From: Actinernus sp. WN-2022
Taxonomy: Eukaryota > Cnidaria > Anthozoa > Actiniaria > Actinernidae
Reading direction: 5' to 3'
Length of the DNA stretch: 64,000 nt
Assembly: GCA_030867875.1 (NCBI GenBank)
Contig: JAOWCC010000577.1
Span: 156,728,344-156,792,343, forward strand
The notes beneath the pieces were generated by a model that was given only the letters and a program-made list of their open reading frames with translations, was not told the DNA's origin and did no database searches. This document shows positions 31,400 through 41,900 of this stretch, piece after piece (within the stretch, counting starts at the first letter, position 1; each line of letters opens with the position of its first letter). A program made the position numbers and the translations under genes.

Positions 31400-31640
31400 C
31401 CCTTCGGCTTGTGCTTTAACATTTCTCTCATGTTCTCAAATGCCCATCGTGTTTTATGATAGTATAAAACATGGATTTAAGGCTTCTTTATCTGTTTTAT
31501 AATATAGATTTACGCGCGCGATGAAAGGAAACCGCCAGTTGAAAACTATATAACACGGCTAACCATGTTATATACTCTGATAAAACATGGCTTCTTACCC
31601 AATCAGAGCGCGCGTACTATCGTATCTATATTATAAATAC
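31400..31640. repeat. Dispersed repeat, copy 1 (ACATTTCTC...CAATCAGAG family)
   Basis: Order of shared motifs: TTTAACATTTCTC, GTTCTCAAATG, TTTTATGATA, GCTTATTT / CTTCTTTATCTGT, GATTTA, ATAAAACATG and CCAATCAGAG. The same order recurs at 43330-43580 just before LZTFL1 exon 2. Probably an old non-autonomous element. Confidence 0.65.
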
Positions 31641-31744
31641 TAATAATGAATATATATGATATATGCGCGCATCCCAGGCCCCACTCTAATGGTCCATCTC
31701 CGCCCGAGATCTAGTGCCCATTCAAATGAGGAGTACGGTAGCTC

Positions 31745-32450
31745 GTAGGTCCCGAGTTGCAAAATTTAACACTTCCCAGATTACAAAACACTTCCCAGCT
31801 TACACCGAAAACACCTCCCAGCTTACAAAATGCTTGCAACAATAGTACGGTGGCACGTAAGGATAAAACACTTCCCGAGCTCCAAACACTTGCCGAGAAC
31901 TAGTTACAAAACACTTGCCGAGTTTCAAACAATTGCCGAGTTACGAGTTACAAAACGCTTCCCGAATTACAAAACACCTGCCGAGTTACAAAACACTTCG
32001 CGAGTTACAAGACACTTCCGGAATTACAAAATCGCCTTGCCGAGTTACAAAACACTTCCCGAGTTACAAAACGCTTCCCGAATTACAAAACACCTGCCGA
32101 GTTACAAAACACTTCGCGAGTTACAAAACACCTGCCGAGTTACAAAACCGCCTTGCCGAGTTACAAAACACTTTCCGAGTTACAAAACCGCCCAGCCGAG
32201 TTACAAAACACTAGCCGAGTTACAAAACACTTTCCGAGTTACAAAACACCTGCCGAGTTACAAAACACTTCTGCCAAGTTACAAAACACTACTGAGCCGA
32301 GTTACGAAACCGCCTTGCCGAGTTACGAGTTACAAAACGCTTGCCGATTTACAAAACACTTTCCGAGTTACAAAACGCTTCCCGAGTTGCAAAACGCCTG
32401 CCGGGTTACAAAGCACTTCCCGAGTTACAAAACACTTGCCCAGTTCAGAA
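31745..32450. repeat. Minisatellite of CCGAGTTACAAAACACTT-type 20-mers
   Basis: About 35 degenerate units of roughly 20 bases, each GAGTTACAAAACAC plus a variable spacer (TTCCC, CTGCC, TTGCC, CGCCTTGCC). The long open frames here (peptides of ELQNT, RVTKH, PSYKT) are repeat translations in all three plus frames, not a protein. Confidence 0.9.
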
Positions 32451-32647
32451 ACCACAGGTAGCCCAAGCTTGGGCGACCATCTTGACGGGGAATCCCTGGA
32501 GATGGGACAAAGTGGAAGTGGAAGGCCAGCGGACGTAAAGCAAGTGAATAATATTATTATAAAGAAACTAAACTAATATATGTACACTAAGACAATATTT
32601 ATTTAATAAAATAAACATAATGGGGTTCGCTGTGCATAATGAACTCA

Positions 32648-32814
32648 AGCTTTGGCAATCCCTTTATGTAGGACGACACGAATTTTTACCAAAAATACAA
32701 TAGAATACACCACAATACAATTCAATACAACAATAGAACGCAACACAATACAATACAATAGAATACAATTTGGTAGCAATTCGTGTCGTCCTACATGAAG
32801 GGACGGCCCAAGCT
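32648..32814. repeat. Hairpin with a (CAATA)n-rich loop
   Basis: Arms CCTTTATGTAGGACGACACG and CGTGTCGTCCTACATGAAGG (extended by AGCTT...GGC / GCC...AAGCT) enclose a tract rich in AATACAATA. The loop composition resembles the LINE tail repeat at 19772. Similar arm pieces recur near 33050 and 34200. Confidence 0.7.
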
Positions 32815-33577
32815 TTAATCTTACAACCGATTTTAGTGTTACGTGCATAGGCGGTGTTTCAATTTTTTTTAGACAATCATTCGACATAATATCATTCCGC
32901 GCAAACTTCCGCCACTTCTGGTCGGCAACGCATGCATGTTGGCGAAGTTTGCTGAGTGCTCGAATGTGAAAAAGAACCTAAATTATTCGATTCAGTACCT
33001 CAAAACTACGATAAGCAAGTGAGCCTGGTTACAAAGTATGTCGAATGATTGTGTCGGTGGTCCCTTCATGTAGGCAACACATGAATAGGCCTTTTGCAGT
33101 AACAGTCACGTGCTGATATAATACAGTCACGTGCTGATATAATACTTCGTTAACGAATGAATGAGCTAGTAATCCCCATGGGAAAGACGTTGACATGGAT
33201 GCTGGATGGCAAGCCATTTTTAAAAACGCTGATCGACAATCGATTGGAGGTGAAAAATAGCATTTACAAACAGGTATGGCTAATAACAATACCGATCTCG
33301 TACAAGGCCTCTAAATAAATGAAGTTATTTTTTTTGCCATCCAGTACAATCTTGTACAATCACGTGAATGCCCAGCTGCAAAAGGCCCATTGCTATCAAA
33401 ATACGATAGAATTAACACAAGACAAAAAATAGAACGATAGAGTTAAAGAATCGTCACGAAGGCTTCGATCTAAAAGCAGTCTGTTACCAACAATAAACAC
33501 TGAACGTTATAAAAACTGTTTTGTAAATAGGCTATGTTTTTTGACTTTTTAAGACTTTATGTACTGTTTAAAAAACG

Positions 33578-33655
33578 AGCAGCAGTGTTTTATCAGGTTT
33601 AAAACTCGAGGGCGCAGCCCGAGAGTTTTAGACCTGATAAAACACGTGCTGCGAG
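33578..33655. repeat. Hairpin GTGTTTTATCAGGT
   Basis: CAGCAGTGTTTTATCAGGTTT and a matching inverted arm ending AGCACGTGTTTTATCAGG on the other strand, with AACTCGAGGGC / GCCCGAGAGTT at the tip. A short foldback of about 78 bases. Confidence 0.7.
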
Positions 33656-34013
33656 TTTATTAAACGGCTTCAAAAACTTATAATAGTACTTAATGAACCA
33701 TTGAACCCTTGTATTCACAACGCCATGCAAAATATTCGAGTAATCACCACCTGCGATTACGAACATCTCAAGGGCTTTTTAGAATGATGAGATTTATCAG
33801 GTATAAAGAGCATGCACGTGACTGATTCGCTTCATCTGATTGGACAAAATGCTCAATAATTATTCATAAGTTTTTGAAATATTAATTAACCTTTTTTTCT
33901 ATTTTAATATGTATGTTATTAAATGAATAAAGACTTTATTATTGTTATTATTAATATTATTATTATTATTATTAATACAATAGAACGTAATACACAATAC
34001 AATGTGGTAGTAA

Positions 34014-34193
34014 TAGCCCACTTCCGCGATATGCTTTACTTGTCACGCACAAAGGTTTCAATACGATCGAGGCCCCGTGCTAAATCAAATTTATTATTTT
34101 CTCTTTGAAAAGAATAAATTTAATTTAGCACGGAGCCTCGTATTGAAACCTTTGTGCGTGACAAGTAAAGCATATCGCGGATGTAGGCTATTC
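34014..34193. repeat. Long hairpin, about 70-bp arms
   Basis: Left arm 34014-34092 and right arm 34115-34193 are nearly perfect reverse complements (core CTTTACTTGTCACGCACAAA). The left arm has a 4-base TCGA insertion near 34067. The loop is about 22 bases of A/T. Confidence 0.85.
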
Positions 34194-34294
34194 ATGTTAG
34201 CCTATATGAAGGGAGAACCATTGTGTCGAAGGACTACGTCGAATGATTGCTCTATGCACGTAACACTGAAATCGGTCGTAATTACTTGATAAAA

Positions 34295-34588
34295 GCTTTT
34301 ACAGCTTTTACGCGGAATGACAATTCAAATGTCGACCAACGTTTTTTTTTTTCCCGCTGCCGTTAATCAGAACTACGACGGCCACTGAATATTTACGAAT
34401 GATGGGCCAAGCTCTCCGTTCCTAAGAGAATCCGCGATATCGATGTTGAAATACAAATGTCTTCCCACGGCCATCGTTCGTAAATAATCAGTGGCGGTCG
34501 CAGGTATGATTAACGGAAGAGTAAAAAACCAAAACATTGGTCGACATTTGAGTTCTCAGTCCGCGTATTATTGAAAACGGCTGTAATA
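34295..34588. mobile_element. MITE-like inverted repeat, about 100-bp arms
   Basis: Arms carry TTCAAATGTCGACCAA, GTTAATCA, GACNGCCACTGA and TATTTACGAA on one side and their reverse complements on the other. The loop is about 60 bases. Outer motifs ACAGC and TACGCGG also pair. No ORF. Confidence 0.8.
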
Positions 34589-34741
34589 AACTATTAAAGT
34601 TTAACTTTAAGAGCTTACTGACGGCCCAGATTTACAGAGTATCTATAGAAGAATAAGCTAATATCCGATGGAAAACTCTGAATTTCTAACGAGACCTTAA
34701 CAACCATAAGGCCGGGTTGATCAAATTCAGGTCCCGGCTAA

Positions 34742-34878
34742 ACCACAGATCGAATAGCGTGTTGGTTGTTGTGGAGCTAGGGAGGAAAACCGGAGAACCC
34801 GGAGGAAAACACTCGGGAGAGCCACAGAGCCAGAGGTGAGAGGCGAAGCGCTTAACCACTGCGCCACCCCGGCTCCCC
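34742..34878 (-). mobile_element. tRNA-derived SINE, minus strand
   Basis: Minus strand: GGGTGGCGCAGTGGTTAAGC (A box TGGCGCAGTGG), then CGCTTCGCCTCTCACCTCTG and CTCCGGTTTTCC. Left-arm member of the inverted pair. Confidence 0.8.
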
Positions 34879-35396
34879 TATAAAACGTCTGTAAGAATAA
34901 AATGACGGTATGAACTTGAAGTGAGAGAAATGATAACTAACTAGTAATACATTCAACGAAGATCCATAACATTGACAAAATTATAATGCCATCTAACCAC
35001 AGGTAGCCCAAGCTTACGATCTATATATTAAGCGATTACAAGAGAATGTATGGAAATTTTACTATTATCGCTGTAGTGCTCTTAAATCTAATCAAATGTT
35101 TCAAAAACCTTCGCTTTCCCTTGTAGTCATTACCTTTAATGCCTGTGGTGATTCCTGGGCAGTTTAGCCACATCGCGGCGAAACGTCACGCGCTTGCGCT
35201 TTTGATGCCAGCCGGTCGCGTGCGCTTTTCCCCAGTTTCCTGCCGAAACTAAAAGAAAACAGAGGCAATCACCCCTGTTTCTAATTTTTGGTAGAATGTA
35301 TTATTCCCATTCTTCGTTGAATGTATTACTAGTTAGTTATAATTTCTCTCACTTCAAGTTCATACAGTCATTTTATTCTTACAGAAGTTTTATAGG

Positions 35397-35530
35397 GGAG
35401 TCGGGGTGGCGCAGTGGTTAAGCGCTTCGCCTCTCACCTCTGGTTCTGTGGCCCTCCCGAGGGTTTTTCTCCGGGTTCTCCGGTTTTGCTTCCTCCACAA
35501 AAACCAACAAACTATTCGATCTGTGGTTTA
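35397..35530 (+). mobile_element. tRNA-derived SINE, plus strand
   Basis: GGGTGGCGCAGTGGTTAAGC with an exact TRGYNNANNGG A box, then GGGTTCTCCGGTTTTGC and CAAAAACCAACAAAC. The B box is worn. Right-arm member of the inverted pair. Confidence 0.8.
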
Positions 35531-35595
35531 GCTGGGACCTGACTTTGATCAGGCCCTGTGGTTGTTTCACTGAGTCTCGTTAGTCTGAGTCTTCA

Positions 35596-35815
35596 TGTTT
35601 TTGTGACTGTTAAGCTTGATAATGCCAATGTACTGTTGTTTGGACTTCCACAGGATCAGATTAGAAAGTTCAGTACAGCGTGTTCTTAATTCAGCGGCAC
35701 GCTTGATATTAGGAGCTCACAAGTATGATCATATCACCCCAATTTTAATACAGTTACACTGGCTCCCAGTAGAGCAACGCTTTACGATAATTTTGTGCGG
35801 GAAATTGGTGCGGCC
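35596..35815 (+). pseudogene. CR1/L2-like LINE reverse-transcriptase 3' fragment
   Basis: One frame gives NANVLLFGLP; after a shift, SSVQRVLNSAARLILGAHKY, then DHITPILIQLHWLPVEQRF. The LLFGLP...L..VQN.AARL......HITP.L..LHWLPV pattern is the conserved segment downstream of the RT domain in CR1/L2-type LINEs. About 70 residues remain. Confidence 0.85.
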
Positions 35816-36276
35816 GCCCATCGAGACTGATAGTAATGCGCAACCAATAGGCGCGCATCAGATCTCACGAAATCCTTGCTATGTAATTAACCGAATAGAC
35901 ACTTTGCAGGACATGGTCACGTGACCATTTTTAGCCTGTCAATCAAAAACACAATTGGTGCTAGAACAACATAGATGCCAGAAATGGAAAGAGCGAGCCA
36001 AAATTAGTAAACAGCACACGTTTTGGATTCATATCTTTAAAACTGAAGGAATGGCAATGTTTTTAACTCACCCGTGCGTTATTTGATCATCCCAGAAGTC
36101 CATAACCAGAAGTCTCGATAAGGAATGGAAGCGGCCATCAGTTGACGGTATAAGCTATTTTTAGATCGACGCTCAAACTACTTTCATCTGTAAAAAACAA
36201 TGGCATCCATGTTTCAATTAGTTCTCTTATTAGAACAAAGGCTTTCATATTTTGGACCAATCAGAGTTGCTGGTTA

Positions 36277-36407
36277 ATTAGGTGCAATACGCTGGGCTAT
36301 CGATTAGGTGCAATACGCTTGGCTATCGATTAGGTGCAATACGCTTGGCTATCGATTAGGTGCAATACGCTTGGCTATCGATTAGGTGCAATACGCTGGG
36401 CTATCGA
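36277..36407. repeat. 26-bp tandem repeat, five copies
   Basis: The unit is ATTAGGTGCAATACGCTTGG, then CTATCG; the first and last units have GGG in place of TGG. Perfect 26-base spacing. Confidence 0.95.
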
Positions 36408-36409
36408 TT

Positions 36410-37080
36410 TAGCGAGAATCGTTTTCTAAAAATAGATTATCCCGTAAACTGATGTGCCAAGACCCAGTATGACAGATCGAGACTTGTGGTTACGGACGTC
36501 TGATCATCCTCAACGTTTTCATGTTTTATTTCTCGAGCCTCTGTTGCAGCATCTGGCTATCGACCCCAGGTGCACTCGGTTGCGTCGGTCACTGTGGCCT
36601 CTGGAACCAGGGTACTGTTGCAGTAAACGACTTCAGAAATTAACGTAACGTACAAGAGTCGCTTGTCAGTTTTTTTTCGGCAGTCGGATACGCAAATATA
36701 CGTCGGGGAGGGGGAATTCACCGAAAGGGGGCGAAATCGTTATGAACCGGCCATCTTTATTTTCTCAGGAGCTTTGTTGATTGGCTCATGAGCGGCGAAG
36801 ACGTTCAGGTCTGAACGTGTGATCGTATTCGTTTGTATTTTTACCACAATTTTATTAGTCTCATGTCAGAGCCCATACCTAGCTCCTGGTGAAGTTTACT
36901 AACCCACAAAATATGTTTTGTAACTTGATGATCATGCTAACTTGACGACTCCACTCGTCACTGGAGTCGTTTTATTGTTAGAGTCAGTTTAAGCGTATAG
37001 ATTGATACTTTGGGGCGGAGTTAATGACTATTTTCCAAAGATCGAACAAGATCTCCTCTTATCAACATGATTAACATTAA
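36410..37080. other. No gene seen
   Basis: Intergenic sequence with no recognisable coding block. ACTCCACTCGTCACTGGAGT near 36950 forms a small stem. Confidence 0.5.
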
Positions 37081-37100
37081 TAAAGTCAAATCAATATATA

Positions 37101-37198
37101 GCCTGATTTTCAGACGGTACGAGGTCGTACGTCCTCTCACTTCCTCCCACGGTGGGAGGAAGTGAGCGGACGACCTCGTACCGTCTGAAAATCAAGCT
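37101..37198. mobile_element. Palindromic element with direct-repeat flanks
   Basis: Arms GCCTGATTTTCAGACGGTAC, GAGGTCGT and CACTTCCTCCCAC with their reverse complements, almost no loop. AATCAATATATA flanks both sides (37089-37100 and 37199-37210), a 12-base direct repeat that includes the target duplication. A half copy is at 14859. Confidence 0.85.
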
Positions 37199-38890
37199 AA
37201 TCAATATATAGTTACAATTTGAAAAGTGACACGGGGTTCAAAACATATCTCAATTACAGTTGACTCCGATATAGCGTGTAAAAAAACTTACGCTTCATCG
37301 GATTCTAAGCGGAATCAGTTAGGGAGAACAGCAGCTTTTATTGCCGGAAATCTTAAGAAAATGTCGGGAATTGGTAGACTCAGGGAATTTACAGGGAAAT
37401 TATTGATAATTATCAGCTCAAGCATGTTAAGGCCTGGTTCATTTAACGGAAAATAGATGTACGTTAAAAAATGTTTTCTGACAGAAATAACAGTTTCAAC
37501 AAAAACTAATTACACCGTAATACTAATATCAACTTCCTTAAATTTGTTAAGTGGATGGCTGTCATATCACGTGATCGATGACGTCATAATTATATAAAAT
37601 CGTTTAAGTGAAATGCGGCTGCGACGATAACATATGAATATAAAGTAACCCTGCTAAAACATTACTCCTGCCGCAGTGTTTCAGATCACGCTTAGAAAAC
37701 ATGACTATCATGTAAAGATAAGGAGATATTAAGGGTACAAAAAGTCACGTGACCTATTTTGCATATGTTCGCCTTAATTACTCGTTAACGAAACATTGTA
37801 GTCATCTTTTCTAAGTTGATTTAGGTAAAAGGCTTCAACCTTAACTAAACATAACCACTCATCATCCTAGCTGTTTTAAACTCGGAGCCGCATTTTTGAT
37901 TTACTGATTTCGTGTTCTAAGTCACGTGACAGACCACGTGACACGTTTTACTACACAAAAACCACTTAAGGTAGTCAAGAATGGCGACATATATTATCGT
38001 GAGAAACTTGGCGTACTTACCATACTCGGCTGTGCTGAAATAAGGAAAAAAGTTTTTACCCGAAATTTGACCCCTGAACCAGGCCTTAACTTGCTTGAGA
38101 GGACAAACTGAAAATAAATCGGGACAAATTTAATTTTGAGAATCACTCCTTTCCGAACGGAGGGAGGAGGATTCGAAAAAACACACAGCGCGGAAATGAC
38201 CCTAGAAGAGCTCAGAGGTATGAATAACCACAACTGAAACATTGTAGGGTGAAGTCGTGTATTTATTTGTCTAACTACATCATGTTTTGGAAGGATTTAT
38301 AATATGAACTATTCAAGCGATATTTGGTAAGCGTATAAATACACAAATCACGAGATTGGGCTGCCTGTGGCTATATATAACATGCACCGTGGTAAATTTC
38401 TTTGAAATCGCCGCGTAACTCAAGCAACAAATACCAACATTGAAGTCGCACACAAAACAACGGAAACATATATTTTTCTTTATTTTTTTCTCGGGGTAAA
38501 AGGTAAGCCTGATACTCAGGTTACGGAAACACAACAAAACATATCGATGTATTTAATAAACATTAGTGTTACCCTCTAGTGCGACCGCAGCTATTTATAT
38601 GCACAAAATAATATCCATATAACAATAATTTCTAGCGTAAATCCCTGATAACACTAACGAAAATCTAAACAACACACGTCTGAATACATACCGACAGGTG
38701 TCGGGTCGGGGAAAATGGAAAACCAACCAGCATAGCGTGGTTACAAAGCAGGTGTCTTGAACTGTTATGGCGGCTGACCTTCAGGGCGAGAAACATCGCT
38801 AAATCTCGGTAATTTACACCCTGTAGTAATCTTAACACAGTTTACATCCTTCAGTGGAAATTCAAGTCTCTTAGTCAAGAAATCGTACAG
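37199..38890. other. Intergenic region upstream of LZTFL1
   Basis: No gene supported. Several CACGTGAC motifs cluster between 37570 and 37945. The last few hundred bases before 38906 should contain the LZTFL1 promoter; I see no TATA box there. Confidence 0.45.
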
Positions 38891-38905
38891 AATTTACGCC
38901 CCAAA

Positions 38906-38908
38906 ATG
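38906..38908 (+). CDS. LZTFL1: LZTFL1 exon 1 candidate: ATG directly followed by donor
   Basis: CCCCAAAATG is followed immediately by GTGAGT, a strong donor. Splicing to 43619 would give M-DIGLNDHHQ in phase 0, matching the family's N-terminus length. An alternative start elsewhere in the 4.7-kb interval is possible. Confidence 0.5.
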
Positions 38909-41900
38909 GTGAGTCCAAGTTGCTTAATTTTGATATACCGATTTACCGGGACACTGACAGTGGCGGGAGCCTGTGCTTTAAACATCAAAACTTCAGATCT
39001 TTGAGCTGTCCCTGTTCGACCAGTTTCTCTTCTCTTAGCATGACTGCCTGGACGAAGAAATACTCGATTTCATCTTGCTGCTAAGTATATAACTACAGGC
39101 TAAAATATCTAAGAAAATCAGTCCACCTCCGCGAGGGCGAGAGCGCCGGTACTTAAACTTGGCGCCGGCAGTCGAACCTAAAATAAAATTACGAAAAGGC
39201 AGAAACTTTTCTATCAGTTTTCCAAGTATCGTAGCACAGTATGATATACTTCAATCATGTATTTTTTTCTGAACCTATTTAGTGCATAACTAATTTGAAA
39301 ATCTTCAATCACACCAAAGATAAAGTCCAAAGCTACAATGTACAATTTAAACCATAAAGGTTAAATGTAATAATTACAATAAGTATTAAAATTAAAGATA
39401 CTGAGTACATTTGTCGCCACAAAGTATTAGCTAGTTTATATTAGGAAGGTATGGTTCAGAAAGTGCCTAATGGGTGTCTGTCTTTGAAGTAATTCCAATC
39501 ATAATATTACATTTAAAAAAACATTAACTAAAGGGGATGCTGGACTTATAAAGTAACTTAGGTCCTGTTTATATGAAGAAAAGTTGGCTCGGGGACCTGG
39601 GTGACCCTCCCACTGAGCTACCCTGGGCGAGCCAACTTTTCATACATTTCTTTATAAAAGAAAGTCAACCATCTACATGAGAAACTGCAAACTTGGCTCG
39701 GGAGGAGGGGGCCAGAGGCACTCGGTTCACAAGGTAGGGTGACCCTGGGGGGTGAGCCAACTTTTTCTCATATCGGGACACAGAGAGCATGCGTAATCCA
39801 ATATTACGTGCCCAGACTTGCTCAAGACAAAGTTCTCTTGGGCACCTGGGACAACTTTTCTTCCATATGAACGCTCGGTAAATTAAAGTTGGCTCGGGGG
39901 GAGGGGACCCTGGTCCCCGAGCCAACTTTTCTTCCTATAAACAGGGCCTTAGGTCTGGTTGTGTAAGTGTAATCATTGTCTCGCTTAATTTACACATCTT
40001 GTCAACTTAATTTAAATAGTAGTATCATGTTGTATTTCTTATTATTGCTTACATTTCTAGTAATAAGTCTTACCTAGCTTAGTAGTGCTAGACAAAAGTT
40101 TAACTAAAATAACTAAATTAGTTAACTATTTAGTGGATGCCGCCTATTTGGAAATGTCACGTGCCATCTGTTCTCAGATCTGGGGAATCGTCTAGACTAG
40201 TTTGCTTTTGTATATATGGGATCAACTTTTTTTATTTTCAACTGAAGTTTATGTTCAACCCCCCTGATTTTGCTGTGACCATTGGTCTTGCAGTTACACT
40301 AATTTAGGTGGCATCCACTAAATAGTTTTTAACTGATTTAGTTAAATTTAACTAAATCATCAACAGTTGGAGCGACTGTATTTCTACATGTATATTGATC
40401 TATATATTTAATATTCCCTACAGGTAAATATTTTTTTTTTACATTAGTATGATTATTAAATTTAATCATCACATTATCTTAATTTCTATCGGGCATTTTT
40501 AACATGAGGCTCTGGCTCGGATGTAATGCACAACTGTATCCTACGTTTCAACCATAATAGTGGAGCTCCCATGTGGAGAGCACTTCATATAGGATAAGAG
40601 CACATGTTTTCATTCATTAGAAAGACATTTTATACGAAACAGCTTTTCAAATGAAGAATAAATTTGTACGAGACTTCAAACTGGCTTGTGAACAATTTGA
40701 GAGTGCTGGTTTGAGCATCTGCAGTTGTTCAACTTTTATCCTTGAATATTTCGTGAAATAACCTACAATTTCTTTGTTTTCTAAGGGAGAATTTAGAATG
40801 TGAGCAAGAGTCACTTTGCATATTCTGGATATGAATCTTTGATCAAAGGCATTCTCTGTCACACGTATGAGAGCATCATGACCAGAACTCAGCCATGTTT
40901 ATCTCTTGACTGGCTTAACCAGCCACACTGTACTTCTGTCTCAACCCTTATGCATCATTGTATATCTTTATTGTTTTGCGCAATTAATCAAATTATTGTA
41001 AGCACATAGAACATTTATGTATATGTGCTAAATAAGTGTTTTTTGTTATTGTATATACTGCAAATTATAATCATGACAATTTGATATAACATGGTTTTCA
41101 ATTGAGTGTCATAAAACCAAAACCTGAGCCAATCACAAGCAAGTAAAAACATAATGAACCAATCACAAGCAAGTAAAAACACAGTGAACCAATCACAAGC
41201 AAGTAAAAACACAATGAACCAATCACAAGCAAGGAAAAACAGTGAACCAATCACGAACTGATTGAAGTAATTCATGATTGGTTTTACTTGAATCAATCAC
41301 AAGGCAAAGTAAATGCAATCATGGATATATACACTGCAACTAACCAATCTTAATTACTTTTCGACACTCGATTGAAAAACTCTATATTACACAGATTGCA
41401 TTAATATGAGTAATAACCTTGCAGTAGGTCAGAGCTTGAAAACCCCAATGGCCAATCATTTTTTAACCAAATCTTGAAGTGTTCATATGGTATGCTGTAT
41501 AATCCTGACTGAATCCAAATATGACTATCAAAACAGCCCCTACCGTCTAAAATATAATGTTGAAATTAATGAGTCTTAGAAAATTTTGATAATATAAATA
41601 TAGCAACAAAATTTATACTTTTAACTCTTTACCGTCCAAGCCTGTAAATAGGAGACACATTAGTCCGTTACTAGAAAACTTATTGCATCACATCTAGACA
41701 TGCTGGAAAGACGATGTTGCGATATTATGCGAAGGGATGTATGGCTTCAAAGTCAGAGCTATAACAGGGATCGCTCAACTCTTTCACTATGGAGAAAAGC
41801 TCATTTGTTTTGGCGATCGTTTCGTTGCTTCGATATTCACGAATTTTAAGGAGCTAAAAATCGGCTCAAAACACCCTTCCCATTCGCACTTGAAATCAAA

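Larger units (their letters stand above)
34678..35590. repeat. Large inverted duplication carrying a SINE in each arm
   Basis: The left arm (about 34678-34970) and right arm (about 35305-35590) are inverted copies. Each holds the SINE plus its non-SINE flanks: CTAACTAGTAATACATTCAA on the inner side and CGATCTGTGGTTTAGC on the outer side. The spacer is about 335 bases. Because the flanks match too, this is an inverted duplication, not two independent SINE insertions. Confidence 0.85.

Noticed and set aside
31830..32576. 248-residue protein rich in TKHFPSYKTLPELQN
   Set aside because: Translation of the roughly 20-bp minisatellite; all three plus frames give similar repetitive peptides.
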